From an uncultured Bacteroidales bacterium (lineage in GTDB: Bacteria; Bacteroidota; Bacteroidia; Bacteroidales; WCHB1-69): a stretch of 44,853 bases of DNA. The notes under the pieces were generated by a model. The model was not told where the DNA came from. It searched no databases and was given only the letters and a program-made list of their open reading frames with translations. A program made the translations under genes and the position numbers. Of this stretch, positions 1 to 6,807 are shown in pieces (the first letter of the stretch is position 1; each line of letters starts with the position of its first letter). The DNA lies in the NCBI GenBank assembly GCA_946186495.1, contig CAMHNQ010000022.1, forward strand, positions 1 to 44,853, in the 5' to 3' direction.

Positions 1-53
1 GAAACATTCTTTACACGCTTGTTTTTCTTCTTTTTCTAACATGCGAAACTTGA

Positions 54-81
54 ATTAGTGATTAGTGATTAGTGAATAGTG
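54..81. repeat. Heptamer tandem repeat, four units
   Basis: Three perfect copies of ATTAGTG (54-60, 61-67, 68-74) are followed by AATAGTG (75-81). The array lies just past the stop codon of prfH. Positions 1-93 hold nothing else that I can identify. It is one of several 7-base-period arrays in the window. Confidence 0.9.
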
Positions 82-93
82 AGCAGAGCCTCT

Positions 94-729
94 TCACAAA
101 TCCCCTTTGAACTTCTGAACAGGATTCCCCCGTTCGAGCGTGTTGTGGTTCATCCAGACGTCGCGCTCGCGCTGGGCTCGCGCGGCCTCGTGGTCGGCGG
201 CGAGGCGCATCAGCAGCCGCTCTTTCGCCAACTGCTTGTTGCGCAGCTGCGACCGTTCGTCGGAGGCCGTCACGCTGAGGCCGGTGGGCAGGTAGGTGGC
301 CCGCACCGCCGTCTCCACCTTGTTGACGTTCTGCCCGCCCGGGCCGGAAGCGCGATGTGTCTCATACACGATCTGCCGCTCATCGACCTGCTGCGCCTGC
401 AGCGGGGCGAAGAAGTGGACCCCCACGAACCAGTTCTTGCGGCGGTGCCACGGACGGAAGGGGTTCTTCTGCGCCACCCACAGCACCGAGCCTTCCCACG
501 CGGAGGCGAGCGCGGATAACGCCGTCTCGTCGCCCTCCGCCGACAGCGTGGCCGAGAACATGCATCCGTCGCTCAGTCCGGGCTCGTAGTCAATCAGTCT
601 GCACAAAATGTTCTGTTCGGCGGCCTGCTGCGTCAGTTTCTGCATCACCAAGACCACCACGCGGCAGCATTCCTCAGGGCCGCGACCCGATGTTATCTGA
701 ATATAAGTCTTTTCCATTTTTTTATTCAT
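94..729 (-). CDS. prfH: Peptide chain release factor-like protein PrfH
   Basis: A 211-residue class I release-factor homologue that keeps the catalytic domain but lacks the codon-recognition domain. The peptidyl-tRNA hydrolysis motif GGQ is at residues 131-133 within GPGGQNVNKVE, and the basic C-terminal tail typical of ribosome-rescue factors follows. The family is known to act on ribosomes damaged in the decoding centre and is usually encoded beside an RtcB RNA ligase, exactly as here. The first codon overlaps the end of rtcB by 8 bases. A second Met at residue 5 (position 717) would leave a 4-base gap instead and fits the family start (MEKTYIQIT) at least as well. The two genes are clearly co-transcribed, rtcB first. 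Length is normal for the family. Identification is confident; the exact start is not. Confidence 0.93.
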   Translation of the reverse strand: MNKKMEKTYIQITSGRGPEECCRVVVLVMQKLTQQAAEQNILCRLIDYEPGLSDGCMFSATLSAEGDETALSALASAWEGSVLWVAQKNPFRPWHRRKNWFVGVHFFAPLQAQQVDERQIVYETHRASGPGGQNVNKVETAVRATYLPTGLSVTASDERSQLRNKQLAKERLLMRLAADHEAARAQRERDVWMNHNTLERGNPVQKFKGDL

Positions 730-2119
730 TGTTCATTCTTACTATTTTGGGATGTATTCTCCCCACCACTTTGATTAACTGTTTTGAGGCGGCCAGCACC
801 TCGTCGATGGATTTGTAGGCGTCGGGGGCCTCCTCGGTGGAGCCGCCCAGTAGCGTGACCCCCCGTTGCGCCAATTGCCGGTTGAGGGCGTGGCGGCTGA
901 AGCTGTTCCGCGCGTTCTGCCGCGACATGGCCCTTCCCGCCCCGTGACTGGCCGAGCAGAGGGCTTCCTCGCAGCCGAGGCCGGTCACCAATAGTCCGGT
1001 GTCGGTCATGTTGGCGGGGATGATGCCCAATTCGCCCGTGTGCGCCGGGGTGGCCCCTTTGCGGTGCACGATCACTTCCGAACCGTCGGACAGTGTCTCC
1101 CGCCACGCGAAGTTGTGGTGGTTGCTCACGTTGGCCAACGGTTGCAGCCGCATCCCTTGCGCCACGTTGCGGTGTATCAGTTCGTGGCAGATTGCCGAGT
1201 ACTCGCCGGCAATTTCCATACAGAGCCAGTACATCTCGCCCTCTTCGCTGTCGAGGTCGAGCCATGCGAACGGTCCGGCCTCGCGGGGCAGCTGGCACTG
1301 CGCCTTGGCGATGGCCGTGAAGTGCTCGGCGATGGCCGCCCCGAGACCCCGGCTGCCGGAGTGCGACAGAATGGCTGTGTAGCTTCCGGCGGAGAGCTTC
1401 AGCGGGTTGCCGTCGCAAATGTGCACCTCGCAGATATCGACGAAGTGGTTGCTGCCGCCGCTGGTGCCCAACTGCCGGATGGCCTTGTCCCTCAGCTTCT
1501 TGAGCACCGGGATCGTGCGCCACTCTTCGCGGTCGAAGAGCGGGTGGTACTGCTTAAACGGCAGCACGCCATCCATCCCGAAGGCGGTGTTGTCCCACAG
1601 CGCTTTTTCGATTCGGCTGCGGTGGTCGCGGATGTGGTCGCCGGGTGCGTTGAGGAGGGTGAGCGACATGCGGCAGCCGATGTCGAGGCCCACGGCGTAG
1701 GGGAGCACGGCGTTGCGGGTGGCCAGCACGCCGCCCACGGGGAGTCCGTAGCCCGCGTGCGCGTCGGGCATCAGTGCACCCGCCACGGTGACGGGCAGCC
1801 GCATGACCGTGTCCATCTGCCGGAAGGCCAGCGGGTCGATGAGGTCGCGTCCGAACACGGAGTAGGGGAGGGGATTCTCCCTCAGTTCGTGATAGTGCAC
1901 GGTCGTCTCTTCCGGCGACAGCAGTTCCGCCAGCGTCCGCCAGCGCGGGTTCTGGTGTTGTTTGTATTGTTCGGGGTGCGCAATGAAGTCCTGCAGCAGC
2001 GACAAGATCTGTTCGGAAGAGAGGTGTTTGCCCTCCTGTTTCACAAACTCCAACATCCGGCTGCGGAGCACATTTTCGGTGACCCCCATTTTGGTCAGTT
2101 CTTTCTTTAAATTGCCCAT
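722..2119 (-). CDS. rtcB: RNA-splicing ligase RtcB (PrfH-associated)
   Basis: A 465-residue GTP- and Mn2+-dependent ligase that joins 2',3'-cyclic phosphate (or 3'-phosphate) RNA ends to 5'-OH ends. Family landmarks are visible in order: PDAHAG near residue 119, DIGCRM with metal-ligand Cys149, NHFVDI with His225, SHSGSRGLG with His253, NHHNFAWRE near 333, and SHGAGRAMSR with His392, which corresponds to the guanylylated histidine. The usual DIGCGM reads DIGCRM here. It forms a two-gene operon with prfH, and the pairing suggests that its substrate is cleaved ribosomal RNA rather than tRNA introns. That last step is inference from family context. The start at 2119 follows about 330 bases of leader from the likely promoter at 2453-2460. 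Confidence 0.95.
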   Translation of the reverse strand: MGNLKKELTKMGVTENVLRSRMLEFVKQEGKHLSSEQILSLLQDFIAHPEQYKQHQNPRWRTLAELLSPEETTVHYHELRENPLPYSVFGRDLIDPLAFRQMDTVMRLPVTVAGALMPDAHAGYGLPVGGVLATRNAVLPYAVGLDIGCRMSLTLLNAPGDHIRDHRSRIEKALWDNTAFGMDGVLPFKQYHPLFDREEWRTIPVLKKLRDKAIRQLGTSGGSNHFVDICEVHICDGNPLKLSAGSYTAILSHSGSRGLGAAIAEHFTAIAKAQCQLPREAGPFAWLDLDSEEGEMYWLCMEIAGEYSAICHELIHRNVAQGMRLQPLANVSNHHNFAWRETLSDGSEVIVHRKGATPAHTGELGIIPANMTDTGLLVTGLGCEEALCSASHGAGRAMSRQNARNSFSRHALNRQLAQRGVTLLGGSTEEAPDAYKSIDEVLAASKQLIKVVGRIHPKIVRMNNE

Positions 2120-2133
2120 TTTTTCTTGTTTTT

Positions 2134-2175
2134 GGCTGTTGGCTGTTGGCTGTTAGCTGTTAGCTGTTAGCTGTT
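2134..2175. repeat. Heptamer tandem repeat, six units
   Basis: Three copies of GGCTGTT (2134-2154) run directly into three copies of AGCTGTT (2155-2175). The period is exactly 7, although the unit is unrelated to the array at 54-81. Confidence 0.95.
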
Positions 2176-2452
2176 CACTGGCGAGGAACGAATGACTTTG
2201 TTCAGAACTATGACTATGACTAATAACTATAACTATGACATTGAGCCATTGACCAGCCTAAAATTTGACACGGAAATGCCATTCCGCATCGGTTAATAAA
2301 AATAAAACGTGAAAACGGCGGACACGTTCAATGTTCGCCACAATGTCTGAAACAGTTTGATACAGACATTGTTTATTATCGGATGTTATTGTTCTTTATT
2401 TGCATCGTTGCGCTCCTTTCTTTTTAAAATCAGGGGTTCAACTTTCGGGCGG

Positions 2453-2460
2453 CAAAGATA
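2453..2460 (-). promoter_or_regulatory. Candidate -7 element upstream of rtcB
   Basis: Minus-strand TATCTTTG followed by CCGCCC, preceded by an A7 tract. It matches the Bacteroidota TAnnTTTG consensus. The next minus-strand gene is rtcB, about 330 bases downstream. No clear -33 TTG is seen. Confidence 0.5.
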
Positions 2461-2492
2461 GGATTTTTTTGTGGGGTATCTGATGAAGAAAT

Positions 2493-2525
2493 AAAAAAAC
2501 CTCCTCATGTTCAAAAATGAGGAGG
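2493..2525 (-). terminator. Rho-independent terminator of tRNA-Met
   Basis: Perfect 9-base stem CCTCCTCAT / ATGAGGAGG (2500-2508 with 2517-2525). On the minus strand it is followed by seven U. It ends the tRNA-Met transcript 14 bases after the tRNA. Confidence 0.92.
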
Positions 2526-2538
2526 CTTCATGAAGCGG

Positions 2539-2612
2539 TGGTCCCACAAGGGCTCGAACCTTGGACCCTCTGATTATGAGTCAGATGCTCTAACCAACTG
2601 AGCTATGGGACC
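2539..2612 (-). tRNA. tRNA-Met (anticodon CAT)
   Basis: A minus-strand cloverleaf with acceptor GGTCCCA pairing with TGGGACC, D-arm AGCTCAGTTGGTTAGAGC, anticodon loop CTCATAA and T-arm GGTTCGAGCC. The anticodon is CAT. The normal A1-type elongator layout, with no initiator-type stem, suggests elongator Met; a lysidine-modified Ile2 tRNA cannot be fully excluded by eye. The 3' CCA is not completely encoded (ACC then G). It is monocistronic, with its own promoter and terminator. Confidence 0.93.
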
Positions 2613-2642
2613 CGACAGTCGTGCTGCCAAAATTTCAGTCGG

Positions 2643-2650
2643 CAAAGATA
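2643..2650 (-). promoter_or_regulatory. tRNA-Met promoter (-7 element)
   Basis: Minus-strand TATCTTTG with a following GCC, preceded by an A9 tract and ATATC. It lies 30 bases upstream of the tRNA 5' end, a suitable spacing for a short leader. Confidence 0.65.
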
Positions 2651-2753
2651 CATTTTTTTTTGATATGGCGATTGGTGAATGTGAATGGGGAGAAGAGGAT
2701 AGGGAAAGGTTTGGTTTTGGTAAGATTCCGCGTCATGAATCGCGAAGAAAGTG

Positions 2754-2761
2754 TATTTTTG
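2754..2761 (+). promoter_or_regulatory. ygiQ promoter (-7 element)
   Basis: TATTTTTG followed by CCGC, 18 bases before the ATG at 2780. It argues against any longer N-terminus, because the transcript would begin near 2768. Confidence 0.6.
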
Positions 2762-2779
2762 CCGCATAATTATTTCGCG

Positions 2780-4594
2780 ATGGCTGCAGACAAGCATTTT
2801 CTGCCGATAACCAAGAAAGAGCTCGACTATTTAGGTTGGGATTACGTGGATGTCATCCTCGTGAACGGGGATGCCTACGTGGACCATCCCTCGTTCGGGG
2901 CAGCGGTCATCGGGCGGGTGCTCGAGCGCGAGGGGTTGCGAGTGGCCATTTTGCCGCAGCCCAACTGGCAGGACGACCTCCGCGACTTCAAGAAATTGGG
3001 GACTCCGCGCCTTTTCTTCGGGGTCACTTCGGGCAACATGGATTCGATGGTCAACCATTACACTGCTAACAAACGTCTTCGCAGTGACGATGCCTACACG
3101 GCCGGCGGAAAATCGGGTTTCCGCCCCGACTATGCCGCAACCGTCTATTCGCGCATACTCCGGCAGCTCTTCCCCGACACGCCCATCGTGCTCGGTGGTG
3201 TGGAGGCCTCCATGCGACGGCTCTCCCACTACGACTATTGGAGCGACTCTCTCAAACCCTCCATACTTGTTGAAAGTCAGGCGGATGTGCTCGTCTATGG
3301 CATGGGTGAACGCCCTATTGTGCAGCTCGCCCGGCTGATGCGCCATCCCGACTGGCGCGAACACCTGCACGAGTGTGCACAAATCGCCTTTATAGATAAT
3401 GCTGTCGAAAAATACAGGTCCGAGAACCCAATTTTGTTGCATGATTATGCGGAGGAGCTAAAGGACAAGCGGAAGTACGGCGAGAATTTCGTGGCGATGG
3501 AAAAAGAGTCGAATAAACGTGTCCAACGTCCATTGATTCAGCCATATACGGACAAGTTTGTCGTAGTCCGCCCTCCTTTCCCAGTGGCCACGGAAGCCGA
3601 GATGGACAGTTTCGCGCTGTTCGACCGCATGATGAACGCACCGCATCCCAAATACCTGAAGCGAGGCGACATTCCCGCTTTCGAGATGATTAAGAACTCC
3701 ATCACCATCCACCGGGGCTGTTTTGGAGGATGCAGTTTTTGCGCCATTGCCGCCCACCAGGGCAAGGCCATCGCCTCACGCTCTGTGGATTCGGTGATGC
3801 GGGAAGTGGAGGATCTGGTGAGGCGCCCATACTTCAAGGGACATATCAGCGACCTTGGCGGTCCGTCGGCCAATATGTACAAAATGCAGGGCGAAGACCT
3901 GTCGAAATGCGAGAAATGTGCCCGTCCCTCCTGCCTCGTCCCGAAAAAATGCCCGAATTTGGTGGCAGACCACCACGAGGTCACGGCGCTGTACCGGCGG
4001 GTGATGGAAACGCCCGGGGTGAAGCACATCACCATTGGCAGTGGTATTCGCTACGACATGCTGCTGACGGACAGCGAGAAAGAACGTGCGATGCTTGGAT
4101 TAGGGGAATACCTCCGTCAAGTGGTGCGGCATCATGTGTCGGGGCGACTTAAAGTGGCTCCGGAACATACTGACGATGAGGTGCTTGCACTCATGCGAAA
4201 ACCGTCTTTCGACCATTTCCTTGAATTTCTGAAAGATTTTAATGCTGAGAACAGGCAGTGTGGAAAAAATCAGCAGTTGATTCCCTATTTGATTGCTTCG
4301 CATCCTGGATGCACTGTTGAGAAGATGAGCAGATTGTGCGACATCGCCCACCAGTACCATCTGATGACCGACCAAGTGCAGGACTTTACGCCTACGCCCA
4401 TGACATACGCCACGGCGATGTATTTTCTTGGTTATGACCCATATACAGGTAAAAAGGTGCATGTTGCCAAAAGCAAACAGGAACGGCAGGACCAGCATCT
4501 GTTCTTCTTCGCGGACCTTCCTGAGAATCGGAAAAGGGTCAGACAGCTGCGCGACAGTCTCAGGGCAAATAAAAACAGACCAAGGTCCAACTGA
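2780..4594 (+). CDS. ygiQ: YgiQ family radical SAM protein
   Basis: A 604-residue member of the UPF0313/YgiQ family: an N-terminal cobalamin-binding-like region, a radical SAM core and a C-terminal extension. The [4Fe-4S] ligands are visible in HRGCFGGCSFC as Cys314, Cys318 and Cys321 (CxxxCxxC spacing). A further Cys cluster (CEKCARPSC) lies near residues 377-385. The family is widespread, but its substrate is unknown. The reading frame is open further upstream to 2621, but the start at 2780 is chosen because MAADKHFLP matches the family N-terminus and a promoter element lies just before it. The gene stands alone on the plus strand. No terminator is obvious after the stop. Confidence 0.93.
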   Translation: MAADKHFLPITKKELDYLGWDYVDVILVNGDAYVDHPSFGAAVIGRVLEREGLRVAILPQPNWQDDLRDFKKLGTPRLFFGVTSGNMDSMVNHYTANKRLRSDDAYTAGGKSGFRPDYAATVYSRILRQLFPDTPIVLGGVEASMRRLSHYDYWSDSLKPSILVESQADVLVYGMGERPIVQLARLMRHPDWREHLHECAQIAFIDNAVEKYRSENPILLHDYAEELKDKRKYGENFVAMEKESNKRVQRPLIQPYTDKFVVVRPPFPVATEAEMDSFALFDRMMNAPHPKYLKRGDIPAFEMIKNSITIHRGCFGGCSFCAIAAHQGKAIASRSVDSVMREVEDLVRRPYFKGHISDLGGPSANMYKMQGEDLSKCEKCARPSCLVPKKCPNLVADHHEVTALYRRVMETPGVKHITIGSGIRYDMLLTDSEKERAMLGLGEYLRQVVRHHVSGRLKVAPEHTDDEVLALMRKPSFDHFLEFLKDFNAENRQCGKNQQLIPYLIASHPGCTVEKMSRLCDIAHQYHLMTDQVQDFTPTPMTYATAMYFLGYDPYTGKKVHVAKSKQERQDQHLFFFADLPENRKRVRQLRDSLRANKNRPRSN

Positions 4595-5249
4595 ACCTGC
4601 AACCGTATTGCAAACAGGATGGTTGTAGTTTGTTACTGACTCGGAAGCGAAAAGGAAACTGCATATTTGTCCAGAAAATAAAAGTTGCAGTCGGGGAAGA
4701 GTGACAACAGTAAAAGTGCGATGGTCAATGCTGTTGTCGTTGTTATGTGTACAATAATGAACGTGGCTACCGTCCTGAGCATGGAATATGAGAGAAACTC
4801 CCGGAAATCGTGTTTGCGGCGGTGTTGCCGCAGTCCTGTGCATCGGCTTGCTGCGCGGCGCGTAACCCCAGTTTTCGGTGGCGGTCGTGGTGATGCTTTT
4901 TCCTTGACAGGGGGACTTTTTCGAGAAATTTGCGGAGGAAAAAGCCGTGTACCATTGCGTGTTTGATGGATGTCCGTTCCGCTATGCCCATTTCAGTAGT
5001 CGGATCTGCCCTCGGACGATCAGCCTGGCGATTGCGCTCCCGAAGGTGGCACTTACAGATTGGTTGATAAAGAAGGAGGCAGTGTGTGTGATGAGGGAAG
5101 TGCGAAGTGCCTGTAATTGTGTAAGGGTGGGTGATAGAGGGGGCGTCTCTTTGCATTAGCGTTCGTTTTTTTTGATCAGAAGGCAATTACAGGGTTGTGG
5201 TTTTGGTAATATGTTGTTTTATGGGTGTTTACTTTTTGGAGGTCTCCCT
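4595..5249. other. Gene-poor stretch, possible relic coding
   Basis: About 650 bases with no gene that I recognise. On the minus strand there are two protein-like fragments in different frames. One is a 49-codon ORF at 4633-4782 (Met-Leu-Arg start, one hydrophobic segment with TIALLLLSLF). The other, around 4985-5095, includes FFINQSVSATFGSAIARLIV. They could be remains of a decayed membrane-protein gene, or chance. No promoter or terminator is convincing. Confidence 0.35.
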
Positions 5250-5278
5250 TTTTCAGTATATGGAAGTTGACTGTTTAC
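5250..5278 (+). repeat. IS terminal inverted repeat (left)
   Basis: Pairs with 6346-6374 at 24 of 29 positions. The conserved blocks are TTTTCAGTAT and GGAAGTTGAC. Confidence 0.85.
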
Positions 5279-5387
5279 CCCTTTCTTACTGGTTAAATAT
5301 GTTTAATTTATATTTAAATAGTGATAATTGTTTTGCTATTTTTTGGAACCGGTCTTATATGCACTTCCACTCATCGTGGCATCCTTG

Positions 5388-6230
5388 TCATGGACTTACC
5401 ACGTAATACGGAATCACCTGCTCGATGCGTCTCATCACCCACTCGAACCGTTGCGTGTTGTTGCATCGGCAGGTCTTTCTTCGGAACAGTGCCTCGTAGG
5501 TATAGCGGTGGAACATTACGGCGGACACGAAATGGTAGATGCCAGTCACCATGCGCTTCACTTGGAGCCATAGCCCGTTTGCAATTCCTTGTTTTATAAG
5601 CACTTTTGTTTTAGAGTCTCGCCGCATACCATGTGGTTCCTCTATGTGGTATTTCTCTAATTCGCTTTCCGCCAGCGTCTGGTAGCAAATGTAGTCGTCT
5701 GTGAATATCCGGCTGCCGGGCTGCACAAAGGGGAGAATTTTGGGATGCAGTTTCAGCGGCTCCGTTAGCTGGCGGACGATGAGAGGCCTGCCGGATCCGT
5801 TGTTCACATCAACTTTTTCCGCGTGTATGGTGTCAGGAAAATCATCTTCCTCATCGCGTAGCAGGATTCTGATTTTGTGCAGGATGTGCCAGGCGGTGCT
5901 TTGCGACACCTCTATCTCCTTAGCGAGCTGCGTGGATGATATTCCTTGTTTATTGTTGATAATCAGGTAAATGGCTTGGAACCATTGGATTAATTTGATC
6001 TTGGTGTTTTGAAAAATCGTCCCGACGAATACGGAGAATGTGCTTTTGCAGTCCTTGCAGGCGTAACGTCCGTCTTTTCGGTGATAAATGGTGGTGCATC
6101 CACAGTAGGGGCAGACGGGTTTGCCGTGCCATCGTTGCTCAGCGATGAAGTCAATGCACTTCTGGTCGTTGGAGAAGTGCTTGGTCAGGGCTTGGAGGGT
6201 CCTGAACTTGGACAAGGGGGTGTTTTTCAT
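5388..6230 (-). CDS. Degenerate IS1595-family transposase
   Basis: A 280-residue protein in an intact frame. The N-terminal half is a good IS1595-type match: a CPYCG...CKDC zinc ribbon followed by the helical segment containing GTIFQNTKI and GISSTQLAKEIEVSQSTAW. The catalytic half looks damaged. Where the family has a VEvDET-type motif, this protein has AEKVDVNNG, and tens of residues that normally follow are missing. FTDDYICYQTL keeps the second Asp. The last catalytic Glu region reads IANGLW where TNtIEgfW is expected, while GIYHFVSAVMFHRYTYEALFR is preserved. The start at 6230 (MKNTPLSKF) is used because a promoter element at 6269-6276 lies inside the longer frame, which extends to 6299. 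Probably inactive; a non-autonomous or decayed copy. Confidence 0.8.
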   Translation of the reverse strand: MKNTPLSKFRTLQALTKHFSNDQKCIDFIAEQRWHGKPVCPYCGCTTIYHRKDGRYACKDCKSTFSVFVGTIFQNTKIKLIQWFQAIYLIINNKQGISSTQLAKEIEVSQSTAWHILHKIRILLRDEEDDFPDTIHAEKVDVNNGSGRPLIVRQLTEPLKLHPKILPFVQPGSRIFTDDYICYQTLAESELEKYHIEEPHGMRRDSKTKVLIKQGIANGLWLQVKRMVTGIYHFVSAVMFHRYTYEALFRRKTCRCNNTQRFEWVMRRIEQVIPYYVVSP

Positions 6231-6268
6231 TTTCAAAGTTTTTGTTTGAACGAATATTTTGTCGCCTG

Positions 6269-6299
6269 CAAAGATAAAATAAAAAAGTGTAAAAGCCAA
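6269..6299 (-). promoter_or_regulatory. Transposase promoter (-33 TTG / -7 element)
   Basis: Minus-strand TATCTTTG at 6269-6276, with TTG at 6297-6299 and a 20-base spacer. This is a good match to the Bacteroidota consensus. It lies within the element, 38 bases upstream of the chosen start. Confidence 0.6.
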
Positions 6300-6345
6300 C
6301 GGGTTGAAGAAAATATTTTACGTGCTAATAATCAGTATGTTATAA

Positions 6346-6374
6346 GTTTACTGTCAACTTCCGAATACTGAAAA
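6346..6374 (-). repeat. IS terminal inverted repeat (right)
   Basis: Complement of the left end at 5250-5278 with five mismatches. Confidence 0.85.
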
Positions 6375-6717
6375 CGCTCCCCTGAACCCCTCTGTTTTTG
6401 CAGAATTGCTTTTGTGTGGTGCGCAATATTCATATTCGTTACCTTTGTTTTTAATGGCTTAAATGCTTCTCCGATGTCTGGGATTTGAGCCTGTCGTCTC
6501 ATTCGAGACCCCGTAATGTACGCTCGTGCGGGATGTTGCTGCTGATGGAGCTGCGTCCTTTGACGCTGCCAGGCGCGTAGGGGGCTGTGTTTTCTCTCCC
6601 ATCCTGACTTCAGCAAACTTTCAGACGCGAGTGTGTTATGCGCATAGAGACTGCGCCACGGCTGAACCAACACTCCAGAGGGGAGCAAAAGTTTGGTTGG
6701 GAAACTTAAAAACATGC
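6375..6717 (+). other. Non-coding stretch with possible structured RNA
   Basis: No protein-like frame on either strand. TACCTTTG at 6440-6447 fits a -7 element on the plus strand. Downstream there are perfect small hairpins: GTCTC/GAGAC around ATTC (6496-6509) and GCGTC/GACGC around CTTT (6553-6566). A possible closing pairing runs between GCTTCTCC near 6469 and GGGGAGC near 6681. This could be a small RNA; I cannot assign a family. Confidence 0.3.
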
Positions 6718-6748
6718 TTGGAGGATTACATAAAATTTTGTATTTTTG
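6718..6748 (+). promoter_or_regulatory. iorA promoter
   Basis: TTG at 6718-6720, a 20-base spacer, then TATTTTTG (6741-6748) followed by C. Good fit to the -33/-7 pattern. The start codon is at 6808. Confidence 0.7.
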
Positions 6749-6807
6749 CGGTTTTGAAAGGATAGAACTTAAATTATTATCATACAATCAATAAAGTAAT
6801 TTAGATT

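Larger units (their letters stand above)
2120..2492. other. Intergenic region upstream of rtcB
   Basis: No convincing ORF. It holds the heptamer array at 2134-2175, a looser CTATGA/ACTATA-like repeat at about 2207-2238, and a candidate minus-strand promoter at 2453-2460. The stretch between 2240 and 2450 shows no structure I can name. Confidence 0.6.
5250..6374 (-). mobile_element. IS1595-like insertion sequence, about 1.1 kb
   Basis: Imperfect terminal inverted repeats of 29 bases (24 matches) bound the element: 5250-5278 (TTTTCAGTATATGGAAGTTG...) and the complement of 6346-6374 (TTTTCAGTATTCGGAAGTTG...). A single transposase frame lies between them on the minus strand. Its N-terminus has the zinc ribbon of IS1595-family transposases. 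I could not find a convincing target-site duplication at the two ends (only CTCCC shared at slightly different offsets). Confidence 0.85.

Noticed and set aside
2134-2175. Possible CRISPR-like array
   Set aside because: Units are 7 bases with no spacers and no cas genes are nearby; it is a simple tandem repeat.
5241-6382. Target-site duplication of the IS element
   Set aside because: CTCCC occurs near both ends (5244-5248 and 6377-6381) but at different distances from the inverted repeats, so I could not define a true duplication.
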